NCBI RefSeq assembly: GCF_900114465.1
Contig: NZ_FOTD01000002.1
Coordinates: 124,001-188,000, forward strand
Direction of reading: 5' to 3'
Source: Trichococcus palustris
GTDB lineage: Bacteria > Bacillota > Bacilli > Lactobacillales > Aerococcaceae
DNA: 64,000 nucleotides
Positions within the stretch are counted from its first letter, which is position 1; each line of letters opens with the position of its first letter. The position numbers and the translations under genes were made by a program. This document shows positions 34,502-42,353 of the stretch, in pieces. Under the pieces are notes generated by a model. It was not told the DNA's origin. It saw nothing but the letters and a program-made list of their open reading frames with translations, and did no database searches.

Positions 34502-37174
34502 ATGACAAAGCAATGGGTTTACCGTTTTTCAGAAGGATCAAAGGAACAAAAAATGTTATTGGGAGGAAAAGGCGCTAATCTGTCGGAAATGACGAACCTC
34601 GGCTTGCCCATCCCGCCCGGCTTCACCATCAGCACGGAATCCTGTATCCATTTCTTCGATGAAGGGAAAACCCTTTGGCCTGCTTTGAACAAGCAAATTG
34701 AAACCGCTCTTACCGAGTTGGAAGAGACAGTCGGCAAGTCTTTCCATGATCCTGCCAATCCGCTGTTGGTTTCCGTCCGTTCCGGCAGCGCCTTCTCGAT
34801 GCCGGGCATGATGGACACGATCCTGAATCTCGGTCTGAACGATAAATCCGTTGAAGGCTTGGCAGAACAGACGCAGAATCCTACCTTCGCCTACGACAGC
34901 TACCGCCGTTTCATCCAGATGTTCGGTGATGTCGTGAAGAACGTTTCCCGCATCCATTTCGAATCCATCCTGGATACCATCAAGCACGTCAACGGCTACG
35001 AATTCGATAATCAATTGACGTTGGAGGATTTGACCGATCTGATCAGGCAATACAAGGAAGTCTACTTGCGCGAAACCGGCGAAAACTTCCCGCAGGAACC
35101 GATGGACCAATTGCGCCAATCGATCCAGGCCGTCTTCGCTTCCTGGAACAATGAAAGGGCTATCTTGTACCGCGACATCCACCATATCGCACACGATCTC
35201 GGGACAGCCGTCAATGTGCAGAGCATGGTGTTCGGGAACCGCGGCGACGACTCCGGGACCGGCGTCGCCTTCACCCGCAATCCCGCGACGGGAGAAAAGA
35301 AATTGTTCGGCGAATTCCTCATGAACGCCCAAGGGGAAGATGTGGTGGCCGGCATCCGGACCCCACTCAGCATTGATTCCCTACAGCTGGTCATGCCGGC
35401 GGTCTACACCGAATTCAAGACTATCGCAGAGAAATTGGAAGAACACTACCGCGATATGCAGGACATCGAATTCACGATCGAAAAAGGCAAACTGTACCTG
35501 CTGCAGACGCGCAACGGGAAACGGACGGCGACAGCCGCCATCAGCGTGGCCGTGGACTTGGTCAATGAAGGCATCCTTTCCAAGGAGGAAGCTGTGCTGC
35601 GCATCGAAACGGGCCAATTGGATCAGCTGCTCCACCCCACTTTCGATGAAAAGGCCCTGCCGAATGCCATCCTCTTGGCAACCGGGTTGGGCGCTTCGCC
35701 GGGTGCAGCTTCAGGACATATCTACTTCTCCACCCAGGATGCCGAGGAAGCCAACAAACAGGGAATCCCGGTCATTCTGGTCCGCCGCGAAACTTCGCCC
35801 GAAGATTTGGCCGGCATGGTCAGCTCCGAAGGCATCCTGACGGCGCGCGGTGGGATGACCTCCCATGCGGCCGTAGTCGCCCGCGGACTGGGCAAATGTT
35901 GCGTCGCAGGCTGCACCGCTGCCGTCATCAATGAAGATACCCGGACTGTCATCATCGGCGACATCATCCTGCACCAAGGCGATACCCTTTCCATCGACGG
36001 CGCAACCGGAAGGGTCTATGCCGGGAACGTCCCGAAACAAAATCCGACTTTGAGCGGTGACTTCAATACCTTCATGGGCTGGGTCAATGACATCAAGCAA
36101 ATCGGCGTCAAAGCGAATGCGGACTCCCCTGCCGATTTGAGACAGGCCCTTGCATTGGGGGCGGAAGGCATCGGCCTCTGCCGGACTGAGCACATGTTCT
36201 TCCATAAGGACCGGATCCCTGCCATGCGGAAAATGATCCTGGCCCGCTCCGTCGAAGAACGCAAGAAATACCTGTCGCAACTTTTGGGCATGCAGCGTCA
36301 GGATTTCTACGAAATGTTTGCCTTACTGCAGGAAAAACCGATGACCGTCCGTCTGTTGGATCCGCCGCTGCATGAATTCCTGCCGGTCGCCAAAGAAGAC
36401 AAAATCGCCTTGGCCGATGCGATGGATACGACCCTGTCCCAACTGGAGGAACACATCGACTCGCTGCATGAAGTGAATCCGATGCTGGGGCACCGCGGTT
36501 GCCGTCTGGCGGTCACTTACCCGGAAATCTACCGGATGCAGGCGCGCGCCATCATCGAAGGCGCCCTCCAGGCCGCGAAAGAGACCGATAGTGCCATCAC
36601 GCCGGAAATCATGATTCCGCTTGTGTGCGACGTAGATGAGCTGCGCTATGTGAAATCCGAGATTGAGGAAGAAATCGACGAAGTCTTCATTGAACAGAAT
36701 ATAACCATCCCTTACCACATCGGCACCATGATCGAAATCCCGCGGGCAGCGGTCACTTCCGATGAAATCGCCACGGAAGCGGACTTCTTCAGCTTCGGCA
36801 CGAACGACATGACGCAAATGGGCTTCGGCTTCTCGCGTGACGATTCCGGGAAGTTCCTGCAAGAATACGAAGACAAGGGCCTCCTGAAACCCAATCCGTT
36901 CCATTCCCTGGACGTAAAGGGCATCGGCAAACTGGTGAAGCTATCCGCCACTTTAGGGCGCGAAGCCAATCCTGACCTTGTCCTCGGCATCTGCGGCGAA
37001 CACGGCGGCGACCCAAGATCCATCGCCTTCTTCTACAGCATCGGCTTGGATTACGTTTCCTGCTCCCCGTTCCGCGTGCCGATCGCACGTCTGGCCGCGG
37101 CACAGGAAACCATCAAACAACGCAAACAGGAAACACTGCCTGAGCACACGAAGGTGAAAGAAGCAGTGCATTAA
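34502..37174 (+). CDS. ppdK: pyruvate, phosphate dikinase
   Basis: 890 residues, full length. N-terminal ATP-grasp domain (GGKGANLSEMTNLGLPIPPGF, SGSAFSMPGMMDTILNLG), the swivelling phosphohistidine domain with GGMTSHAAVVARG near residue 460 (His carrier preceded by the Thr targeted by PDRP), and the C-terminal PEP/pyruvate barrel with GICGEHGGDP. Interconverts pyruvate + ATP + Pi and PEP + AMP + PPi. Preceded by GGGAGGAAG. Confidence 0.97.
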   Translation: MTKQWVYRFSEGSKEQKMLLGGKGANLSEMTNLGLPIPPGFTISTESCIHFFDEGKTLWPALNKQIETALTELEETVGKSFHDPANPLLVSVRSGSAFSMPGMMDTILNLGLNDKSVEGLAEQTQNPTFAYDSYRRFIQMFGDVVKNVSRIHFESILDTIKHVNGYEFDNQLTLEDLTDLIRQYKEVYLRETGENFPQEPMDQLRQSIQAVFASWNNERAILYRDIHHIAHDLGTAVNVQSMVFGNRGDDSGTGVAFTRNPATGEKKLFGEFLMNAQGEDVVAGIRTPLSIDSLQLVMPAVYTEFKTIAEKLEEHYRDMQDIEFTIEKGKLYLLQTRNGKRTATAAISVAVDLVNEGILSKEEAVLRIETGQLDQLLHPTFDEKALPNAILLATGLGASPGAASGHIYFSTQDAEEANKQGIPVILVRRETSPEDLAGMVSSEGILTARGGMTSHAAVVARGLGKCCVAGCTAAVINEDTRTVIIGDIILHQGDTLSIDGATGRVYAGNVPKQNPTLSGDFNTFMGWVNDIKQIGVKANADSPADLRQALALGAEGIGLCRTEHMFFHKDRIPAMRKMILARSVEERKKYLSQLLGMQRQDFYEMFALLQEKPMTVRLLDPPLHEFLPVAKEDKIALADAMDTTLSQLEEHIDSLHEVNPMLGHRGCRLAVTYPEIYRMQARAIIEGALQAAKETDSAITPEIMIPLVCDVDELRYVKSEIEEEIDEVFIEQNITIPYHIGTMIEIPRAAVTSDEIATEADFFSFGTNDMTQMGFGFSRDDSGKFLQEYEDKGLLKPNPFHSLDVKGIGKLVKLSATLGREANPDLVLGICGEHGGDPRSIAFFYSIGLDYVSCSPFRVPIARLAAAQETIKQRKQETLPEHTKVKEAVH

Positions 37175-37203
37175 GCGATAAGAACGAATGACAAAACGAA
37201 CGG

Positions 37204-37224
37204 GGCTGTCTCTAAGAGGCAGCC
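37204..37224 (+). terminator. terminator after ppdK
   Basis: GGCTGTCTCT/AGAGGCAGCC stem then TTTTCTT, 30 bases after the ppdK stop; directly followed by repeat copy B. Confidence 0.75.
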
Positions 37225-37245
37225 TTTTCTTGTTATGCGTTTGAT

Positions 37246-37470
37246 GCGGAGGGGCATCGGGGGCCGGAATACCCCGCCAAAAGCGCTTCGGCGGGCTAAA
37301 ATACAGTATTTTTTCATAGAATAGCCTTCCGTAGGCGCCGCGGAAGGCTATACTTGGAATGGATCAATCCGAAAAAACCGCCGCCGACTTTTCGGAAGGT
37401 TTTCCCGGCATTCTCTGGGCCAAATAACCCGCCACGTTACCCGAGAACCAGCAACCGATAACATGGAATG
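37246..37470. repeat. dispersed structured repeat, copy B
   Basis: Homologous to 24909-25129. Hairpins: CCCGCC/GGCGGG, ATAGCCTTCCG/CGGAAGGCTAT and AAAACC/GGTTTT. Compared with copy A, the second stem has a compensatory A-T to G-C change (ATAACC/GGTTAT against ATAGCC/GGCTAT), which argues for selection on structure. The rest of the gap to 37769 shows no feature I can support. Confidence 0.75.
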
Positions 37471-37769
37471 CAGGGATTCACGAATGAAGCATTTCGCAAC
37501 AGCCCGTTCGTTTTATTTTGTTCGCCGTTTTTTACGGCTTGCGAAAAGCCATAAAAAAGCCTTCTATTGCTTTTTTAGCCTGTTCATTGAAAGAACTTTT
37601 GTGCTTATTGGCTATTATTCTTATATTGCCTCCAAAAGGTTGTCAACAAGCAGAAAATATGGCAGTATATAAGAAACTTTAGGTGCCAGATGTGAATAAA
37701 GCGGCACCGCGAAGGTTCAATCAAAGACCCTGAAACAATACGAAAATCTACCCTATGGAGGAATGTAAA

Positions 37770-38111
37770 ATGATGGAATTACCTAAATGCCCGAAATGCG
37801 GCTCAGAATACACCTATGAAGACGGCACGATGTTGGTCTGCCCGGAATGTGCCCACGAATGGAGTGCGGACGCAGCAGCAGAAACACAAGAAGACCAATT
37901 GGTTGTGAAGGATGCAAACGGCGCTATCTTGAGCGACGGCGATACCGTTACGGTCATCAAAGACCTGAAAGTAAAAGGAAGCCCCACTGCCTTGAAAGTC
38001 GGCACAAAAGTGAAGAACATCCGCTTGGTCGAAGGCGACCACAATATCGATTGCAAAATCGACGGTTTCGGCGCAATGAAACTGAAATCCGAGTTCGTCA
38101 AGAAGGCTTAA
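37770..38111 (+). CDS. yjdM: PhnA/YjdM-family zinc-ribbon protein
   Basis: 113 residues from ATG 37770 (GGAGG at 8 bases; the earlier in-frame ATG overlaps that site). N-terminal zinc ribbon ([10 protein letters not shown]...[10 protein letters not shown]) and the C-terminal domain ([43 protein letters not shown]). This is the protein long named PhnA; despite the name it is not shown to be a phosphonoacetate hydrolase. Function unclear. Confidence 0.92.
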   Translation: MMELPKCPKCGSEYTYEDGTMLVCPECAHEWSADAAAETQEDQLVVKDANGAILSDGDTVTVIKDLKVKGSPTALKVGTKVKNIRLVEGDHNIDCKIDGFGAMKLKSEFVKKA

Positions 38112-38126
38112 TTTCTCCTGTAATAC

Positions 38127-38170
38127 GAAAACGTGCGAGGCAATCCTATTGGATGGCTTCGCACGTTTTT
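38127..38170 (+). terminator. terminator after yjdM
   Basis: AAAACGTGCGAGGC pairs imperfectly with GCTTCGCACGTTTT and is followed by T; inner hairpin AATCC/GGAT. Confidence 0.8.
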
Positions 38171-38171
38171 T

Positions 38172-38714
38172 ATTTTCATTCATGTGGATGATCGGTGAAT
38201 AGCTATTCTTCGAGGACCTCAACTGCCTTTCAATAATACAGCGGCTGTCACGCCCGACAGCTGGGAGATAGTTTACGGATCACCATTCCTTTCTGGTCGG
38301 ATACCTTTGCAAAAATCCGAATGATCATCACCCCCTACTTCACTTCACCAATCCATTGACGATAAGCGATGCATGATACCCAGTCCGCTCAGAGCAATCA
38401 TGCCCAAATAAAAACACACGCATCACTCAGCATGTGTTTTTGTTTGGGGTATTAACTGGGCATAGACAGGCAACGGAAAGGACAGCCAGTGCGCGAAAAA
38501 CACCATTTTGTCTTTCTGGTCTGCAAAATGATTTGCCTGACGCGAACATTGCGATCACTCCCCTACTATCATTGTAAGAAGCCTGCCTTTTTCTTATCAT
38601 CTTGCCTTCATTATACTAGCCTTCTTTGCCGTTCTCAATAGGTTTACATCATCATTACAATCTTTACGCTTTCTTCATTTTATGAGGCATTTACCCTTTC
38701 GAAAGTGCTTTCTT
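38172..38714. other. gene-free region with two similar short frames and a hairpin
   Basis: On the minus strand two segments, near 38555 and 38330, each start with a GGGG(A/G)GTGAT-type ribosome site and continue with related text (GACCAGAAAG...AATGGTG). They encode 26- and 40-residue frames. Between them, at about 38408-38442, an inverted repeat (AAAAACACA/TGTGTTTTT) could terminate in both directions. The layout recalls type I toxin-antitoxin loci, but neither frame looks like a membrane toxin, so these may be decayed copies. Confidence 0.3.
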
Positions 38715-38743
38715 TTGACTTTTCTGCCGCACTTGCATACAGT
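38715..38743 (+). promoter_or_regulatory. promoter of the epimerase gene
   Basis: TTGACT (38715-38720), 17 bases, TACAGT (38738-38743); 77 bases upstream of the ATG. Confidence 0.55.
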
Positions 38744-38820
38744 TAATCTACCAGGAATATTCCTTCCCTGGTTCACTTATCGAAACTGACAGTCAGTGTG
38801 AACGCAAGGAGGTACGCAAC

Positions 38821-39600
38821 ATGTCCAGCATTTTAATTACCGGTGCAAGCGGGAAAATCGGCCAAACGCTAGTCGCCCATCTCAAAACGAAATACGACCT
38901 AACCTTAGTGGATAGCGACTTTTCCAGTGTGGACGAAAGGCTGCTAAAAGGCACTACTGTGAGAGAATTGGATTTGACCGTCATCGGCAATCTGGATGGC
39001 CTTTTGGAGGGGATCGACTATCTCATCCATCTGGCCGACGATTCTTCTCCCGAAACGGATTTTGATGATGCGCTGATCAATCTGAATTACAGGCTTCCCT
39101 ACAATCTTTTCGACGAGGCATCCAAATACGAAAACTTCGTGAAACGGATTATTTTTGCCAGTTCGCTCGATACAGTCGGCGCCTATCCAAAACATGTACA
39201 AGTCTCCGTGAACGACCCGGTCCGGCCGATGGACCTGTATGGCGTATCGAAAGTCTATTTGGAGGGACTGGCCAACTACTTCGCTTACAACAAAGGACAG
39301 GAGGCAATCGGCATCCGCATCGGAAAGTTTGATGCAGACTTGAACGATCCTTCTCTTGACGAAACCGTGCTTGCGGAATACCTCTCTCCGCGCGACCTGT
39401 GTCAGTTGGTCGACTGCACCTTAACGGCCACTTTGCAGGAACCCTTCCTTTTGGTTAACGGCCTATCGGACAATCGCTTCCCGCGTTTGGATATCCTGCA
39501 GGCACGGACGACCATCGGCTACAAACCACAAGACGATGCCTTCACCCTGAAAGGTTATTTCGGTGTCGATATCGGCGATCCGGTGGAGCTGGATGAATGA
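38821..39600 (+). CDS. NAD-dependent epimerase/dehydratase family protein
   Basis: 259 residues, extended short-chain dehydrogenase fold. N-terminal TGASGKIGQTLVAHL nucleotide loop, DLTVI and HLADDSSPETDFDD region, catalytic pair in DLYGVSKVYLEGL (Tyr and Lys). The ASSLDTVGAYP and RPMDLYGVSK context resembles uronate dehydrogenase-like enzymes, but the substrate is not certain. AAGGAGGT precedes the start. Single gene. Confidence 0.8.
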   Translation: MSSILITGASGKIGQTLVAHLKTKYDLTLVDSDFSSVDERLLKGTTVRELDLTVIGNLDGLLEGIDYLIHLADDSSPETDFDDALINLNYRLPYNLFDEASKYENFVKRIIFASSLDTVGAYPKHVQVSVNDPVRPMDLYGVSKVYLEGLANYFAYNKGQEAIGIRIGKFDADLNDPSLDETVLAEYLSPRDLCQLVDCTLTATLQEPFLLVNGLSDNRFPRLDILQARTTIGYKPQDDAFTLKGYFGVDIGDPVELDE

Positions 39601-39734
39601 TTTCAATGGAAGGAGCAGCCCGCTCCACCAGAATTTTGAATACCGATAATCCACGCCCCGGTCCCTGTACCCTTTCATTTGTGAACAAAATATCTATGTT
39701 TTTGAAAATGCGGTCCTTCTGTTAGAGGTAGCTA

Positions 39735-39763
39735 TTGAACAATAGGAAACGTACTGGTACTAT
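39735..39763 (+). promoter_or_regulatory. promoter of the 39.8 kb membrane protein gene, with palindrome
   Basis: TTGAAC (39735-39740), 17 bases, TACTAT (39758-39763). CTATTG-AA-CAATAG (39732-39745) overlaps the -35 box and may be an operator. Confidence 0.5.
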
Positions 39764-39827
39764 AGCTATTGTGAGAAACTTTTAATATACAAATATATAT
39801 CCGTATATAGATGGAAGGATGACCGTA

Positions 39828-40145
39828 ATGGCAAAGAAAAGTAAAGGCAATCAAATCCAACGCAGAAATGTAACACCAACGGTTCCAAATCTTCACAACA
39901 ACGGCAATGCGCAGGCAACCAAAAATATCCCCGCATCTGAAAATCCGGCATTGCAAAATTCATACACCTATACGATGGCAGGGATGCTGCTGGGTGCATT
40001 AGTGGGCTACTTCTTGTTGGGCAATCTGAATCTAGGTTTCGGGATTGGTATCCTGATCGGTGGTGTCGTCGATGTCTTCTTAAACAACAAGAAGAAAAAG
40101 AAGCGCGAAGCAATCGAAAAAGAAAACGCCGAGAAAAAAGTGTAA
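39828..40145 (+). CDS. small membrane protein with glycine-rich hairpin
   Basis: 105 residues from ATG 39828 (GGAAGGATG upstream; an ATG three codons earlier overlaps the site). A polar Asn/Thr-rich N-terminus of about 45 residues, two hydrophobic segments with glycine spacing (MAGMLLGALVGYFLLGNLNLGFGIGILIGGVVDVFL) and a Lys/Glu-rich tail. No enzyme motif; function unknown. Confidence 0.7.
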   Translation: MAKKSKGNQIQRRNVTPTVPNLHNNGNAQATKNIPASENPALQNSYTYTMAGMLLGALVGYFLLGNLNLGFGIGILIGGVVDVFLNNKKKKKREAIEKENAEKKV

Positions 40146-40200
40146 GCCTATTCCTGATCAGCGCGCGGGTATTGATTGGGAATAAAATTTAAAAATGCTG

Positions 40201-40240
40201 AAAGTGCTGGATTCTGTAACGTACAGAATCCAGCACTTTT
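40201..40240. terminator. terminator after the 39.8 kb membrane protein
   Basis: A 19-bp stem (AAAGTGCTGG/CCAGCACTTT outer part) spanning 40201-40240 with one bulged A, followed by T. Confidence 0.85.
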
Positions 40241-40301
40241 TTCTATTTATAGAAATAATCAATCAAAACCAAGTATGTCCGGATGAAAAAAGAGAAAAAA
40301 A

Positions 40302-40339
40302 AAGTCATAGGCTGAACGGATACATCCAACATATGACTT
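40302..40339 (-). terminator. terminator of tRNA-Leu
   Basis: AAGTCATA/TATGACTT stem (40302-40309 and 40332-40339), with a long T run on the minus strand, 10 bases after the tRNA 3' end. Confidence 0.7.
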
Positions 40340-40348
40340 ATTTTATTA

Positions 40349-40432
40349 TGCGGCCAAGAAGACTCGAACTTCCACGGGAGAAACTCCCACCAGCCCCTCA
40401 AGCTGGCGCGTCTGCCATTCCGCCATGACCGC
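40349..40432 (-). tRNA. tRNA-Leu (anticodon GAG)
   Basis: 84-nt class II tRNA on the minus strand. Acceptor stem GCGGTCA/TGGCCGC with one U-G pair, anticodon arm CCAGC-TTGAGGG-GCTGG giving anticodon GAG (reads CUC/CUU), a long variable arm GGGAGTTTCTCCC, and a T arm with GTTCGAGTC. Discriminator A; CCA is not encoded. Confidence 0.95.
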
Positions 40433-40447
40433 GAAACCAACTATTTC

Positions 40448-40476
40448 ATTATAATATTGAAGCGCTTTTCTGTCAA
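40448..40476 (-). promoter_or_regulatory. tRNA-Leu promoter
   Basis: Full consensus TTGACA (40471-40476), 17 bases, TATAAT (40448-40453) on the minus strand, 16 bases before the tRNA. Confidence 0.9.
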
Positions 40477-40737
40477 CGCCTGTCTGATAATTTATTTCTC
40501 AAACATCTGGAAAGGTAATTTGAGAAAATAAAGCCCATTGCAAATATTTATTGTATAGAATTTACTTGAATATTTCTGTAAGAATTCTCTTCTCCACGGA
40601 TCAATTGAGCCAAACCGATATTTTTCTTCCCTTTACAGCAGTTACCGTTAACAATGAGCATGGTTATTTTGAAACAAAACATTTATTTATTAATGTGATA
40701 ACTCCAGCACCTTCTCGTGAACTGCCGATTTATAATT

Positions 40738-40775
40738 GTTATGATGCATTCCTTGAAATAAGAATACATCATAAC
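40738..40775 (-). terminator. stem-loop downstream of the tad operon
   Basis: GTTATGATG/CATCATAAC plus inner pairs spans 40738-40775, 35 bases after the stop of the TadG-like gene; no clear T run. The gap 40477-40809 is AT-rich and otherwise shows nothing I can support. Confidence 0.45.
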
Positions 40776-40809
40776 GCTTCTTTGAAATTTATATCTAGGT
40801 TTGTATTCG

Positions 40810-41871
40810 TTATTCGATAAGCTTTACCGTTGTATATTTGCTTAATGAATCTAAATCATTGGAACTTGCATCAACAGAGAATTTAGCTCCATTAACATCA
40901 ACTATTTTTGCTATAATACGTCCGTTAATATGACCATTTGGCCCGCCATTATCTGTAACAGTGCCATTTGGTGCATAAAGAATTCCATAAATTTCACTGG
41001 TCCCACCATTAAATGTTATATTTCCATTGATAGAATAAAAAGTCACTGAATCCGCTGAAGTTTGAGCGGCACTATTAGCAGTTATATTCCCAGTAGCAAC
41101 CACGACTCTATCCCCCGGTATACGGGCTGTGATAGTTAAATTCCCGATAAAATAAATATCGTCAGTGCCTGCGACTGCATTATTAAATTCTGCGACTGTT
41201 GTGCAAATAGTAGCTTGAGCTTTTATTAAATTCGAAAAATCCGGCATAGGTATTACGGGATTATTTGTAATCGTGTCCCCTGTAATCGTTCCACTCACAT
41301 TGGCTGTACTTGTAGAGCTGACAACATCACCGTCTATTTCATTCCCTGATCCATTAAAAGAAACCCCATTTCTACCATATACACTTCCACCGATTATGTG
41401 TTTGCCGCCGGTAAAAGTAAGAGCACCGCCGCCAGCAAAAACAGCATAATTAAAAGCATCTCCACCTTCAGTTGCCTTTTGAGCTACTGCACGTGCCTTT
41501 ACATTGGTTTCTAGTAACCCCAAAACTCGAGCAAAAGTATATGAAACATTTTTTGTGGAGACAACTTCAATTTTGCTTGGATTATTATCATAAGTAGTGT
41601 CAACCAATGTTTCTGTTTTTGGAACTCCATTCGCTTCAGCATAATTTTTAGCTGTGGCTTCAGCATCAATGGCTGTCCCCAAGTCCTGTGCTCCAGCCAA
41701 AGCAGCTGCATCCGCTGCATTTTGAAGTTGGCTCTTTTGTACATAAAGGTTACCGACGTCAACGACTAGAGCAGCAAATCCCAGAAGCACCGTTAGCATT
41801 AAAGCAACCATAATCAGCGCTTGACCTTGCTCTTCTTTTTTGAGTCTCTTGATTAGCTTCAGCAACATCAT
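40810..41871 (-). CDS. TadG-like pilus-assembly protein
   Basis: 353 residues from ATG 41871 (GAGAGGTGG upstream). N-terminal Tad-type segment: basic start, EEQGQALIMVALMLTVLLGFAALVVDVGNLYVQKSQLQNAADAAALAGA (TadG-like helix, with the AADAAALAGA repeat that follows it in such proteins). The rest is Gly/Asn/Thr-rich and strand-forming (GGGALTFTGGKHIIGGSVYGRNG, TVTDNGGPNGHINGRIIAK), suggesting an extracellular beta-solenoid-like domain. Last gene of the Tad locus; AT-richer than the genes before it. Probable surface or minor pilus component (inference). Confidence 0.78.
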   Translation of the reverse strand: MMLLKLIKRLKKEEQGQALIMVALMLTVLLGFAALVVDVGNLYVQKSQLQNAADAAALAGAQDLGTAIDAEATAKNYAEANGVPKTETLVDTTYDNNPSKIEVVSTKNVSYTFARVLGLLETNVKARAVAQKATEGGDAFNYAVFAGGGALTFTGGKHIIGGSVYGRNGVSFNGSGNEIDGDVVSSTSTANVSGTITGDTITNNPVIPMPDFSNLIKAQATICTTVAEFNNAVAGTDDIYFIGNLTITARIPGDRVVVATGNITANSAAQTSADSVTFYSINGNITFNGGTSEIYGILYAPNGTVTDNGGPNGHINGRIIAKIVDVNGAKFSVDASSNDLDSLSKYTTVKLIE

Positions 41872-42007
41872 CCCCACCTCTCAAAAAGTATTCTTGTCTT
41901 GAACTGAAAGACTGATCGACTAATTTTCTTAATACCATTTTCCCTAGTCATTTCCATCTATTACATTAACCAAGATATAGAATTGTATCAGTACTGATGT
42001 CAAATCC

Positions 42008-42352
42008 TCAATTATTGAAGATGAGCTTATCTCCAATCTGCAATTTTTCATTTAAGATGTATGCATTCGCTTCAATGACATATTTTGCTTTCCTGACGAT
42101 AGGCGAGATGCTCCCAGGTTTCACGCTGTCCATGATATGAACGACTCGGTTCTCCTTGTCCAAAAAAATGACATCAATCGGGAATTTCATGAAGAAACAA
42201 TGCACGCTATTGCAGGGAGTTATCATTAAACCACTATTTTCGGGTATCGATTTGACACCCATCAAACCGCGGAAACGGCTGAAAAAGGTTTCCGCGATTC
42301 GTAGATCCTCCAAAATGACTTGATTGGTTCTTTCGTTAATTAATTTAGCCAT
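42008..42352 (-). CDS. DUF192 family protein
   Basis: 114 residues from ATG 42352, one base past the stop of the upstream gene. DUF192 features: ETFFSRFRGLMG, ENSGLMITPCNSVHCFFMKFPIDVIFLDKENRVV, KYVIEANA. No signal peptide, unlike many DUF192 proteins that are exported. Function unknown. Tad loci in other bacteria sometimes carry DUF192 genes, so a role in pilus biogenesis is conceivable. Confidence 0.85.
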   Translation of the reverse strand: MAKLINERTNQVILEDLRIAETFFSRFRGLMGVKSIPENSGLMITPCNSVHCFFMKFPIDVIFLDKENRVVHIMDSVKPGSISPIVRKAKYVIEANAYILNEKLQIGDKLIFNN

Positions 42353-42353
42353 A

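Noticed and set aside
34556-35332. 258-codon and other frames antisense to ppdK
   Set aside because: ppdK is full length with intact catalytic motifs; opposite frames are codon-bias shadows.
40551-40820. 89-codon frame near tRNA-Leu
   Set aside because: No ribosome site, no family resemblance; crosses the stem-loop downstream of the tad operon and overlaps the TadG-like gene end.
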